From the NCBI GenBank assembly GCA_963636105.1, contig CAVHIG010000001.1, forward strand, positions 11,439 to 75,438: 64,000 nucleotides of DNA, read 5' to 3'. Under the pieces are notes generated by a model that searched no databases, was not told the DNA's origin, and saw nothing but the letters and a program-made list of their open reading frames with translations. Shown here piece by piece: positions 16,841-25,525 of the stretch. The position numbers and the translations under genes are program-made. Source of the DNA: CAVHIG01 sp963636105 (GTDB lineage: Bacteria; Bacillota; Clostridia; Peptostreptococcales; Anaerovoracaceae). The first letter of the stretch is position 1. Every line of letters starts with the position of its first letter.

Positions 16841-17941
16841 TTAATTTCTCCTATCATTTTCTGCCTCAAATTTCTTCATAAAGGCTATGAGCTTGTCTAC
16901 GCCTTCTTCCGGCATAGCGTTGTAGATGCTGGCTCTCATGCCGCCTATTGAGCGGTGGCCGCCGAGGTTTACAAGGCCCTCTGCCTTTGCCTCCGCGATA
17001 AATTTTTTGTCGAGATCCGCGTCGCCCGTTACAAATACGACGTTCATAAGGGATCTGTCTTCCTTTGCGACAGGTGCCTTGAAGAGCTTGCTTTCATCTA
17101 TGTAGTTATACAGCTTTTCAGCCTTTCTTACGTCCGCCTCGTGCATAGCGGCTACGCCGCCCTTTGCCTTGATCTCCTTGAATACTTCGCCCGCGATGTA
17201 GATGCAGAAGCAAGGAGGTGTGTTGTACATCGAGCCATTGTCCGCGTGAATTTTGTAGTCCAGGTATGTAGGGCAGTTTTTGTCAGCAAAGCCCAGCAGG
17301 TCCTCTCTTACTATGACGATGGTCACACCCGCGGGAGCTACGTTTTTCTGAGCGCCGGCATAGATGAGTCCAAATTTTGTAACGTCTATATCCTCGGAAA
17401 GGATGCAGGATGACATATCAGCTACGAGAGGAATGTCGCCTGTGTCCGGAACGAAGGAGTAATGTGTGCCGTAGATTGTATTGTTGTATGTGATATGTAC
17501 ATAATCAGCGTCAGCTCTGAAGCTGCTCTTGTCTACGCGCGGAATATATGAAAACTTGCTGTCCTCGGAGGACGCTACGATATTTACATCTCCGAATTTC
17601 TTTGCTTCCGCGGCTGCCTTCTTTGCCCAGGTGCCTGTTACGATGTAGTCGGCCTTCTTGGAATTTCTCATGAGATTGAGCGGTACCATAGCAAATTGCA
17701 ATGTGCCGCCGCCCTGCAAAAACATTACCTTGTAGTTGTCCGGAATATTCATAAGATCTCTCAAGTTCTTCTCGGCATCCTGTATAATCGCCTCGAAGTC
17801 CTTTGATCTGTGGCTCATCTCCATAACAGACTGTCCGCAGCCCTTGTAATTTGCAAGATTTTCCGCAGCTTCCTCAATGACGCCGAGCGGCAGCATGGAC
17901 GGACCTGCTGAAAAATTGTATACTCTGTTTTCTGTATTCAT
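16841..17941 (-). CDS. serC: Phosphoserine aminotransferase
   Basis: PLP enzyme converting 3-phosphohydroxypyruvate and glutamate to O-phosphoserine; 366 residues. The N-terminus YNFSAGPSMLP is the family signature. The PLP lysine lies in LIYAGAQKNVAPAG near residue 197. The conserved HRSIGGMRASIYNAMP is near the C-terminus, with the phosphate-binding Arg. It is the first gene of the serC-apgM-dac-uvrC run on the minus strand. It is transcribed divergently from serA through the overlapping palindromic promoter at 18006-18044, so the two serine genes are probably co-regulated. Confidence 0.96.
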   Translation of the reverse strand: MNTENRVYNFSAGPSMLPLGVIEEAAENLANYKGCGQSVMEMSHRSKDFEAIIQDAEKNLRDLMNIPDNYKVMFLQGGGTLQFAMVPLNLMRNSKKADYIVTGTWAKKAAAEAKKFGDVNIVASSEDSKFSYIPRVDKSSFRADADYVHITYNNTIYGTHYSFVPDTGDIPLVADMSSCILSEDIDVTKFGLIYAGAQKNVAPAGVTIVIVREDLLGFADKNCPTYLDYKIHADNGSMYNTPPCFCIYIAGEVFKEIKAKGGVAAMHEADVRKAEKLYNYIDESKLFKAPVAKEDRSLMNVVFVTGDADLDKKFIAEAKAEGLVNLGGHRSIGGMRASIYNAMPEEGVDKLIAFMKKFEAENDRRN

Positions 17942-18005
17942 TATCCCACCTCCAAAAGTTATCTGTATGCTGCCCTTCTACATGCAAAAGGCAAAACTTA
18001 TCATT

Positions 18006-18044
18006 ATTTTACCACTTTACGTCGCTCGGGTAAAGTGGTAGAAT
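18006..18044. promoter_or_regulatory. Palindromic overlapping divergent promoters of serC and serA
   Basis: A perfect 11-bp inverted repeat (TACCACTTTAC, 9-nt centre, GTAAAGTGGTA; 18010-18040) encodes a promoter in each direction. Rightward for serA: TTTACG (18016-18021), 17 nt, TAGAAT (18039-18044). Leftward for serC: TTTACC (18029-18034 complement), 17 nt, TAAAAT (18006-18011 complement). The two polymerase sites occupy the same DNA, so binding should be mutually exclusive. The palindrome could also be a repressor operator. Confidence 0.75.
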
Positions 18045-18138
18045 AGGCATATTGGGCAAATAATTTTACGCTTTCACGAATATATACATTTTCACAAAGC
18101 GTGATTTATTTAAAAATTTTTTACTTTAGGGGTGCTTT

Positions 18139-19305
18139 ATGTATAAAATTGCTACTTTAAACAAAATTTCACCCGTAGGTCTTGCCGACTTTACGGATGA
18201 CTATCAGATCACAGAGGATCTAAACGAGGCAAACGGAATCCTCGTAAGAAGCCAGGATATGCTCACTATGGATTTTTCACCAAATCTCATGGCCATCGCA
18301 AGAGCCGGAGCCGGTGTAAATAACATTCCGCTCGACCGCTGTGCGGAGCAGGGCATAGTTGTATTCAATACTCCGGGCGCAAACGCAAATGCCGTAAAGG
18401 AGCTTGTGGTAGCCGCTATGCTCATGGATGCGAGAAACCTCGCGGGTGCTCTCGATTGGGTAGGCAGCCTCGGCGATGAGGAGAATATCGCAAAGGCCGT
18501 AGAAAAGGGCAAGGGAAAATTTGCCGGAAACGAGCTCTATGGAAAATCCATATGCATTATCGGTCTGGGTGCTATAGGAGTGCTCGTGGCAAATGCCTGC
18601 GAGGATCTCGGAATGAAGGTTACAGGATATGCGCCATATATGTCAGTAATCGCTGCTCATGATATGTCAAATACCATTCCTTTTGTAACAGAGCTTGATG
18701 ATATACTTCCTAAATGTGACTATGTATCCGTGCATGTGCCTGTAAGAGACGATACAAAGGGCATGATCAATGCCGATTTTATATCAAAGATGAAGGATGG
18801 CGCGGTGCTCATAAATTACTCGCGTGACAAGCTTGCTGTCGAGGATGATGTGCTGGCGGCTCTGGACAGCGGAAAGCTCAGAAAATACATCACTGACTTC
18901 CCGACAAATAAGGTATTCGGACATAAGAATGTCTTCTACACGCCGCACCTGGGCGCCTCCACTGAGGAAGCCGAGGACAATTGCGCAAAGAAGGCAGTTG
19001 CCGCAATCAGAAACTACCTCGAAAGCGGAAATATCGAAAATTCCGTAAACATGCCCGCGTGCAGCCTCGGAAAGCTTACAAACTGCGCAAGAATCTGCAT
19101 TATAAATAAAAATATCCCGACTATGCTCGGAAAAATCACGGGAATACTTGCAGACCTCGGCATAAATATCGAAAATCTGCTGAATAAGAGCCGCGGCAAT
19201 TATGCCTATACGATGCTGGACATCGACTCCGACATTGACGAGGACAAGCTTGCAGAGGCCCTCGCCATAGACGGAATACTCTCAGTAAGGGTTTTCAAGA
19301 AATAA
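18139..19305 (+). CDS. serA: D-3-phosphoglycerate dehydrogenase
   Basis: NAD-dependent first enzyme of serine synthesis, 388 residues. The substrate-domain motif is RAGAGVNNIP. The NAD-binding GLGAIG is near residue 141. The catalytic Arg region is INYSRD, and the His-containing TPHLGASTEEAEDN lies near 272-285. The C-terminal ACT domain (about 317-388: ICIINKNIPTMLGKITGIL) usually senses serine. This is the short form without the intervening ASB domain. The start ATG follows AGGGGTG. It has its own bidirectional terminator 35 nt downstream. Confidence 0.97.
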   Translation: MYKIATLNKISPVGLADFTDDYQITEDLNEANGILVRSQDMLTMDFSPNLMAIARAGAGVNNIPLDRCAEQGIVVFNTPGANANAVKELVVAAMLMDARNLAGALDWVGSLGDEENIAKAVEKGKGKFAGNELYGKSICIIGLGAIGVLVANACEDLGMKVTGYAPYMSVIAAHDMSNTIPFVTELDDILPKCDYVSVHVPVRDDTKGMINADFISKMKDGAVLINYSRDKLAVEDDVLAALDSGKLRKYITDFPTNKVFGHKNVFYTPHLGASTEEAEDNCAKKAVAAIRNYLESGNIENSVNMPACSLGKLTNCARICIINKNIPTMLGKITGILADLGINIENLLNKSRGNYAYTMLDIDSDIDEDKLAEALAIDGILSVRVFKK

Positions 19306-19338
19306 GCTTAGGCATGTATGCTCTTTTGACGCTATTGA

Positions 19339-19385
19339 AAAAGCAGGCCAAAATTTCACTTTTGGTCTGCTTTATTATTTTTTGA
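19339..19385 (+). terminator. Bidirectional terminator between serA and yihY
   Basis: A 13-bp stem (AAGCAGGCCAAAA / TTTTGGTCTGCTT, one G-T pair, 6-nt loop) is followed by TATTATTTTTTG on the plus strand and CTTTTTC on the minus strand. It serves converging serA and yihY. Confidence 0.88.
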
Positions 19386-19419
19386 AATTTATATCCGGCT
19401 GCTGCGGATGCCATTTTAT

Positions 19420-20268
19420 CTACTCAGCGCTCGTATCCGCCCAGACTTTGTTGAAGAGCACGCCGAGCTCAAGCGCCCAGGCCAGGAAATAAAACCAGAA
19501 GAGCAGCGCCACAACCGAGGCCATGGAGCCGTAGAGTATGTCGTAATTCAGCATGTTGTTTTGCACATACATAAACCAAAGCGTGACAAGGAGCATGGCC
19601 ACCGAGCCGAAAATGCTGCCCGGAATCAGGCTTTTAAATGGCACTCTCTCCTTTGGCAGCATATAATAGTTGTAGCTTACCATCATAAAATATAGCACCA
19701 TGGCCACCGGCCAGCGCAGCAAGAGCCAAATCCTGCTTATCTGTATCCTCACGCCCGTGGTCTGCGTTATCAGGCCTGTGAAAAAATCCAGAAGAATTTC
19801 GCCATATACCAATATGATGAGCGCAAAAGCCAGTGTAAACAGCGTCAGCACGATGGTTTTTATCGCGCGGAAGCGCTCAGCGAAGTATCCTCCCGTAGTC
19901 CTGCCACCGCTCATTGTATAATTTGCGATGCGTGCCATGGAAAATTGTGCTCTGGAGGCCGCCCATACTGCCATCAATATAAAGAAGAAATTCATCGTGC
20001 CTGTGCTCGAATATGAAAGCAGGCTGTCAATTATACCAATTCCGGCAAATTCGCTGCCAAGCCGCCTCTCCACCCACTCATTTAAAAATTCGAGCGAAAT
20101 ATCAAATACACCAAGCAGCTGCGAAAATACGATAATCATCGGCACAATAGACAGCAGGAAGTAAAAGGCCAGCTGCGCCGCAAAGCCCTGATAAAAGGGA
20201 TCGCGAAACTGAGCAATTCCAAGAATTACCATTCTCCGGAATCGCTCCCTGCTCATTTTTTTAGCCAT
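19420..20268 (-). CDS. YihY/virulence factor BrkB family membrane protein
   Basis: Integral membrane protein of about 282 residues with six predicted helices, matching the YihY/BrkB (UPF0761) family. It was once called RNase BN, but its real function is unclear. Recognisable segments are AFYFLLSIVPMIIVFSQLLG near residue 35 and the late helices ending in ALLFWFYFLAWALELGVLFNKVW. The ATG at 20268 overlaps the rdgB stop by one base (TGATG); a TTG one codon earlier is the alternative. It is the third gene of an MFS-rdgB-yihY operon. Confidence 0.88.
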   Translation of the reverse strand: MAKKMSRERFRRMVILGIAQFRDPFYQGFAAQLAFYFLLSIVPMIIVFSQLLGVFDISLEFLNEWVERRLGSEFAGIGIIDSLLSYSSTGTMNFFFILMAVWAASRAQFSMARIANYTMSGGRTTGGYFAERFRAIKTIVLTLFTLAFALIILVYGEILLDFFTGLITQTTGVRIQISRIWLLLRWPVAMVLYFMMVSYNYYMLPKERVPFKSLIPGSIFGSVAMLLVTLWFMYVQNNMLNYDILYGSMASVVALLFWFYFLAWALELGVLFNKVWADTSAE

Positions 20269-20873
20269 CAACGCGCAAGCTCCTCACTTTTCAGCTTTTC
20301 GCGAAGCAGCATAAGAGCCTTTCCTCTGTGGCTTATTCTATTCTTTTCTTCCGGCGTAAGCTCGCCAAAGGTCTTGTCAAAGCCCTCCGGCACAAAGAGA
20401 GGGTCATAGCCGAAGCCGCCTGTGCCCTTTATCTCCTCAGTGATATGGCCGTCGCATTCGCCGCGCGCTACTATCTTTCTGCCGTCAGGATATACCATCG
20501 TGATCACTGACACAAAGCGCGCCGTCCTCTTTTCATAAGGCACGCCCTTAAGACTTGCGAGCAGCTTTCTGTTGTTGTCCTCATAGGTGCAATCCTCTCC
20601 CGCATATCGCGCGGAATATACTCCCGGCTCGCCCGAAAGCGCGTCCACCATCAGACCCGAATCGTCTGCTATTGTGATCTCGCCGCAGACCTTCATGATT
20701 TCATTGGCCTTCTTGAAGGAATTTTCCTCAAAGGTCTCGCCATCCTCTTCAATTTCAAATTTTGGTACTCCGGCCTCATCTCTTGAAATCACATTCATGC
20801 CAAATTCCTTTGTGATGGCTTCTATTTCCTTTATCTTGTCCTTGTTTTGTGTAGCTGCTACTATTATACTCAT
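20268..20873 (-). CDS. rdgB: XTP/dITP diphosphatase (Ham1/RdgB)
   Basis: Housecleaning pyrophosphatase that removes deaminated purine nucleotides (dITP, XTP) from the pool; about 201 residues. The N-terminal substrate motif is AATQNKDKIKEI. The metal-binding IADDSGLMVDAL is near residue 63, with GEPGVYSARYAG next. TGGFGYDPLF and the late SHRGKAL motif complete the family. The ATG at 20873 overlaps the MFS stop (ATGA). Translation is coupled in both directions: ATGA with the upstream gene and TGATG with yihY. Confidence 0.96.
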   Translation of the reverse strand: MSIIVAATQNKDKIKEIEAITKEFGMNVISRDEAGVPKFEIEEDGETFEENSFKKANEIMKVCGEITIADDSGLMVDALSGEPGVYSARYAGEDCTYEDNNRKLLASLKGVPYEKRTARFVSVITMVYPDGRKIVARGECDGHITEEIKGTGGFGYDPLFVPEGFDKTFGELTPEEKNRISHRGKALMLLREKLKSEELAR

Positions 20874-22120
20874 TTCCCATTTCTCCTTTTTTGTGTTTTT
20901 GTACAATGCCTATACAGAAAGTAATTTCCCGCCGCCGAGGCCATGCATACAAAGAATACCAATACCCATGCGGCTCTGAAGTCATGCGTTCTGAGAAATA
21001 CCCCCATAAGTATCGGACCTGTCGCGCGTCCGAGTCCCTGCATTATGTCGTAGATGGACTGAAATCTCGCGCGATGCGTGGCCGGAGCGTTGTTTGCAAT
21101 AAATACTCCGCAATTTGCCGAGCACATCACCTCTCCCGTGGACCACACGACCACGAGCGCGAGTATTATCGGAATGCTCGGCGCGATCGAATACAGGCCA
21201 AAACCTATCGCATACCATACGCCCGCCATCGCGATATTTTTCAACGAGTGATTTTTCTTGAAAAGCAGCACCATGAGCGGCGTAAGTATGAATACAGACA
21301 GGCCGTTTATCGAGGATATCATGCCCACGTATTTGGAGGCAATTGCCGAGCCAAAGGAATCCGCGAGGTGAAGCGGCATTACGTAGGAAATCTGCGCATA
21401 GGAGAAGGTATACCCTATCCCAAAAAGCGCAAACATAAATATAATAGGACGCTTCTTAAGCTCCTGAAGCAAGGTGCCGTCGCTGCCGCGCTCAAGGCTT
21501 CGCTCTGAATCGGCCTCAAGTGCGGAGAGCTCTTCGGCATTTGGTCTTTGATCCTTTATTCCGAAGCCTAAAATCAGCATGGCCATCATATTTATAATTG
21601 CCTGTCCCCAGAATATCCAGCTTGTGTAATTTTCAAACAGAAAGCCTGCGATGAGCGGTCCTATCGCTATGCCGAGATTCAGCCCGAGATAGCAAAGGGA
21701 CATGCTTTCCTGCCTGTTTTTTGGATTTGTGATGTCCATCATCATGGCGGACATTACCGGATTTGCCATATTCATGCAGAAAAAGCCTACCATGATGAAG
21801 CCCACGATGGCTATCGTATTGCAATAAAATCCGCCTATGAAAAAACTTGTGTCCGTAATCAGAAGACAGATGATATAGACATGCTTTCTGTTGAACTTAT
21901 CCGCCAGCTTGCCACCTATGACGGCCGCCGGCATATAGCTCAGCGAAAGGCCGAATAGAAAATAGCTGACCGTCTGATCGCTCAATCCCAGCCTCGTGCT
22001 GAGCAGCATCGTGACAAAGGAATATACAAAGGCGCCCATCGCCGCGACTGTACGAGCTATCAGAATAATGTACACCTGCTTCGGCAGACCTCTGTATTGA
22101 TCAATCAAATCAAAAAGCAT
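20870..22120 (-). CDS. MFS transporter
   Basis: Twelve-helix major facilitator, 416 residues. The loop 2-3 signature of the superfamily is visible as GGKLADKFNRKHV at about residue 70. A charged central loop (about 195-220, Glu-rich) divides the two six-helix halves. The substrate is unknown; the sequence resembles multidrug/unknown-cargo MFS proteins rather than sugar carriers. It is first in the operon with rdgB and yihY, behind a promoter at 22207-22236 and with GGAGACGG before the start. Confidence 0.88.
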   Translation of the reverse strand: MLFDLIDQYRGLPKQVYIILIARTVAAMGAFVYSFVTMLLSTRLGLSDQTVSYFLFGLSLSYMPAAVIGGKLADKFNRKHVYIICLLITDTSFFIGGFYCNTIAIVGFIMVGFFCMNMANPVMSAMMMDITNPKNRQESMSLCYLGLNLGIAIGPLIAGFLFENYTSWIFWGQAIINMMAMLILGFGIKDQRPNAEELSALEADSERSLERGSDGTLLQELKKRPIIFMFALFGIGYTFSYAQISYVMPLHLADSFGSAIASKYVGMISSINGLSVFILTPLMVLLFKKNHSLKNIAMAGVWYAIGFGLYSIAPSIPIILALVVVWSTGEVMCSANCGVFIANNAPATHRARFQSIYDIMQGLGRATGPILMGVFLRTHDFRAAWVLVFFVCMASAAGNYFLYRHCTKTQKRRNGK

Positions 22121-22206
22121 TTAGTTTTTCCGTCTCCTTTCTCATATATTTATATATTCTCTAAAATTGCTATTAAAAAGTCGTTTGGCTCAAGCTGCCT
22201 GCGGAT

Positions 22207-22236
22207 ATTTTATCATATATGAACGGATTTTGTAAA
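22207..22236 (-). promoter_or_regulatory. Promoter of the MFS-rdgB-yihY operon
   Basis: Minus-strand TTTACA (22231-22236), 18-nt spacer, TAAAAT (22207-22212), leader about 80 nt. The start-site region contains one of three AAGCTGCCTG repeats. Confidence 0.6.
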
Positions 22237-22400
22237 GTACCCCCTGTGCCTTTTCGATACAAAATTGCGGGTACTCGCGAACTAAATTGTCATAAAAACA
22301 CAGACCACATACTCATCAGCCGGTATCCGTTTCTATACGCTCACTATACCCAAATGATAAGCACATGGCCTGTCGTTTTTATACTATTATATTATTCTTT

Positions 22401-22510
22401 GAGGCCCAAGCTGCCTGAGGGATAATCTCTAAGTTTTCCATATGTAGTGAGGCCTAAGCTGCCTGAGGGACCATGTGTAAGTCGATTTGGTCCCGAAGGT
22501 AGGTGTAGGC
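22401..22510. repeat. 48-bp spaced direct repeats and inverted repeat downstream of the opp operon
   Basis: GAGGCCCAAGCTGCCTGAGG starts at 22401 and a near-identical copy starts at 22449, a 48-bp period. A third short relative (CTCAAGCTGCCTGCGG) lies at 22192-22207. The second copy (GGCCTA...GGGACC) can pair imperfectly with GGTCCC...TAGGCC at about 22486-22510. It may form the 3' structure of the opp transcript. The rest of 22237-22400 holds nothing recognisable. Confidence 0.55.
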
Positions 22511-22528
22511 CGAACATCCATGTGCAAG

Positions 22529-23521
22529 TCATTTGTTCTCAGGCTGAACTAAATGACACGCCACAAAGCGTCCCGGTTTTACTTCCTTGAGAGCCGGAGC
22601 CTCCTGCGCGCAGCGCTCGCAAGCATGCGGGCATCTTGTGCGGAAATAGCAGCCGCTCGGCGGATTTACCGGGCTCGGGATTTCGCCGGTCAGCATTTCC
22701 TTGGATTCTCTCTTCCGCTCAGGATCCGGAATAGGTACCGCATCCAGAAGGAATTTTGTATAAGGATGCAAAGGATCCGCATATATATCCCTTGTCACGC
22801 CCAGCTCACAAATCTTTCCGAGGAACATCACGCATACGCGATCCGAAAGATAACGCACTACGGAAAGGTCATGCGAGATGAAAATATATGTGAGATTTCT
22901 CTCAGCCTGCAGCTTACCCAGCAAATTCAAAATCTGGGACTGTATGGATACGTCGAGAGCCGATACCGGTTCGTCGCAGACGATGAGCCTTGGATTCAGA
23001 GCCAAAGCTCTTGCGATGCTCACACGCTGTCGCTGACCACCGGAAAATTGATGCGGATAACGGAACATAAATTCCGGACGTATACCGCACTTTCTCAAAA
23101 GATCCTCTACGATAGCATCCGCCTCTGCCTTTGTCTTTACAAGCTTATGCGTAAAGAGCGGTTCTGCCACTATATCTCTTATCTTGAGTCTTGGATTCAA
23201 TGAAGCATACGGATCCTGGAAAACCATCTGCATTTGCTTACGCATATCACGCAGTTCCTCGATCTTAAGCTTGCTCAAATCCTGACCATCGAAGATGACG
23301 CTGCCTCTTGTAGGCTCAAGCAGATGAAGAAGCAATCTTCCAAGTGTGGATTTTCCGCAGCCGGACTCACCTACAACACCGAGAGTCTCACCCTCGTAGA
23401 CCTTTAGATTTACATCTGTAACAGCGTGGACAATGCCCTTGCTCTTTCCCCAGGAGCTGGATACAGTCTTAAATTCCTTTGTCAGGTCTATAGCCTCGAC
23501 AAGAACCTTTTTATTTTCCAC
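22529..23521 (-). CDS. oppF: Oligopeptide ABC transporter ATP-binding protein F
   Basis: Second ATPase of a peptide importer (OppF/DppF family), 330 residues. Walker A is GESGCGKST near residue 52, the ABC signature is FSGGQRQRV near 160, and Walker B is LIVCDEPVSALD. The C-terminal oligopeptide extension has CYFRTRCPHACERC with the cluster-type cysteines. Translation starts at a GTG (23521) behind AAGGAGGTGAT, a near-perfect anti-16S match inside the oppD 3' end; the genes overlap by 11 bases. Confidence 0.95.
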   Translation of the reverse strand: MENKKVLVEAIDLTKEFKTVSSSWGKSKGIVHAVTDVNLKVYEGETLGVVGESGCGKSTLGRLLLHLLEPTRGSVIFDGQDLSKLKIEELRDMRKQMQMVFQDPYASLNPRLKIRDIVAEPLFTHKLVKTKAEADAIVEDLLRKCGIRPEFMFRYPHQFSGGQRQRVSIARALALNPRLIVCDEPVSALDVSIQSQILNLLGKLQAERNLTYIFISHDLSVVRYLSDRVCVMFLGKICELGVTRDIYADPLHPYTKFLLDAVPIPDPERKRESKEMLTGEIPSPVNPPSGCYFRTRCPHACERCAQEAPALKEVKPGRFVACHLVQPENK

Positions 23522-24506
23522 TGTTCATCACCTCCTTGTTGTACAGGAAGCATCTTACCTTATGCCCATCCTCAGTCTCATAAAGCTCTGGCTCGTACAT
23601 CGTGCAGACCTTCATGGCCTTTTCGCAGCGTGGGCAGAAGCGGCAGCCCTGCGGCAGGTTGAGAAGATTAGGTACAAGGCCCTTGATGGTGTACAGCTCT
23701 TCTTTTTGCTCTGTCATCTTCGGTATGGAATTCATAAGGCCGAAGGTATAAGGATGCTTTGGCGATTTAAAGAGGTCTACAACAGACGCTTCTTCCATGA
23801 TCTTGCCTGCGTACATTACATATACATAGTCGCAAAATTCTGCTACTACGCCCAGGTTATGCGTGATCATGATGACTGCTGTACCCTGATCCTTTTGCAG
23901 CTGTTTCATCAAATACAGTATCTGAGCCTCTATCGTTACATCAAGCGCCGTAGTCGGCTCGTCCGCTATCATAAGCTGTGGATTGCAGACCATGGCCATT
24001 CCTATCATGACACGCTGGCGAAGTCCGCCGGAGAGCTGATGAGGATATACGCTATAACGCTTTTCCGGCTCCGGAATACCTACTTTTCGGAAAATATCTA
24101 TAGCACGCTCTTTGGCCTCAGCCTTGGAGACGTTCTCGTGTATCAAAATTGCTTCTGATACCTGTTTTCCTATTGTATATACAGGATTGAGCGAGGTCAT
24201 CGGTTCCTGGAAAATCATAGATATGCGATTTCCTCTGATCTCATCCATTTCTTTCTTTGTTTTATCCAGAAGATTTTCACCGTCAAGCAAAATCTCGCCG
24301 GCTACAACTCTGCCCGGATATTGGAGAAGCTGCATAGTAGACATTGCTGTCATACTCTTGCCGCAGCCGGATTCACCAACCAAGCCTACGGCCTCTCCTC
24401 TTTTGACATTTATACTCACGCCATCTACGGCAGGTACAATGCCCTTTGAAGTAAAGAACTGCGTCTTTAGTCCTTTTATTTGAAATATAGATTCTGTATT
24501 GCTCAT
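23511..24506 (-). CDS. oppD: Oligopeptide ABC transporter ATP-binding protein D
   Basis: First ATPase of the peptide importer (OppD/DppD family), 331 residues. Walker A is GESGCGKSM near residue 39, the signature is LSGGLRQRV near 155, and Walker B is [12 protein letters not shown]. The oligopeptide-type tail [14 protein letters not shown] is near residue 285. It works with OppF on the cytoplasmic face of the OppBC channel. It lies 17 nt after oppC. Confidence 0.95.
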   Translation of the reverse strand: MSNTESIFQIKGLKTQFFTSKGIVPAVDGVSINVKRGEAVGLVGESGCGKSMTAMSTMQLLQYPGRVVAGEILLDGENLLDKTKKEMDEIRGNRISMIFQEPMTSLNPVYTIGKQVSEAILIHENVSKAEAKERAIDIFRKVGIPEPEKRYSVYPHQLSGGLRQRVMIGMAMVCNPQLMIADEPTTALDVTIEAQILYLMKQLQKDQGTAVIMITHNLGVVAEFCDYVYVMYAGKIMEEASVVDLFKSPKHPYTFGLMNSIPKMTEQKEELYTIKGLVPNLLNLPQGCRFCPRCEKAMKVCTMYEPELYETEDGHKVRCFLYNKEVMNSGK

Positions 24507-24523
24507 AATGTCACCGCCTTACC

Positions 24524-25513
24524 TTAATTCTTCAGAGACGGATCAAGCTTGTCTCTGAGAGCATCACCTAAGAAGTTGAAGGCAACGACTAGGATCAGTA
24601 TCACGATTCCAGGCGCCAGTGTGGCTACCGGAGAATCAGAAAGATATTTTTTCATTTCATATACCATCAAGCCCCAGCTGGCCTCAGGCGGCTGTGCGCC
24701 TATTCCAAGGAAGGAAAGGCTTGCTTCTGTAAGGATGTTGCTCGGTACATTCATTGTGAACAGAACTACAAGAGTCGGCACGCAATTTGGCAATATATGA
24801 CGAAGCATGATAACGCTGCGCTTTACGCCTATGGATGTGGCCGCTTCTACGTACTCCTTCTCGCGAAGTGACAAAACCTCCGAACGCACTACTCTGGCAG
24901 TTCCCGCCCAGCCCGCAAGACTGAGTGCGATAAATATCGTAAGCATACCGCCTCCGAGAGTGTAGGATACGAGCATGGCGAGGAGCAATGACGGGAAGGC
25001 CATCAAAACGTCCGCGATTCTCATGATGATATTGTCCGTCTTGCCGCCGATAAAGCCGGCTATAAGACCGAGAATCGTGCCAAGTCCCATATAGATAAGA
25101 GTCGGGATAAGACCTACCATCAGGGATACACGTCCACCATATATTATACGGCTTAAGATATCACGACCGAGCTGGTCTGTACCCAAAAGATGTTCCATTG
25201 TTGCTTTGCCTGCGCGATTTGAAAGCTCCTGTGCATAAGGGTCACAAGGTGCAAAAATCGGCGCGCCTATAGTTACAATGACAAATAACGCGATAATAAT
25301 CGCGGACACCAGTGCCACCTTGTTGTGACGAAACATGCTGAAAATCTGCTCCTTTAGGGATTCGTCCGGAGCGATCTCAGCCTCCGCCGTTTCCTCTATA
25401 TGAGCCGGCGCGGTTGCGTCCTCAGGTATCCAGTCTGTACCTTCCATGGAAAAGCCATTTGCTATTTTATCTGCCAAAACATCGGTAGCTTGAATCATTT
25501 TTTTGCGTCTCAT
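24524..25513 (-). CDS. oppC: Oligopeptide ABC transporter permease C
   Basis: Inner-membrane permease (OppC/DppC), 329 residues. A soluble N-terminal extension of about 70 residues comes first, then the OppC_N helix and five further helices. The EAA loop that contacts the ATPases reads EYVEAATSIGVKRSVIMLRHILPN at about residues 222-245. The start has GGAGG 9 nt upstream. It follows oppB after 12 nt. The extension (Thr/Glu/Ala-rich) is longer than in many DppC proteins. Confidence 0.94.
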   Translation of the reverse strand: MRRKKMIQATDVLADKIANGFSMEGTDWIPEDATAPAHIEETAEAEIAPDESLKEQIFSMFRHNKVALVSAIIIALFVIVTIGAPIFAPCDPYAQELSNRAGKATMEHLLGTDQLGRDILSRIIYGGRVSLMVGLIPTLIYMGLGTILGLIAGFIGGKTDNIIMRIADVLMAFPSLLLAMLVSYTLGGGMLTIFIALSLAGWAGTARVVRSEVLSLREKEYVEAATSIGVKRSVIMLRHILPNCVPTLVVLFTMNVPSNILTEASLSFLGIGAQPPEASWGLMVYEMKKYLSDSPVATLAPGIVILILVVAFNFLGDALRDKLDPSLKN

Positions 25514-25525
25514 ATGCTTTTCCTC

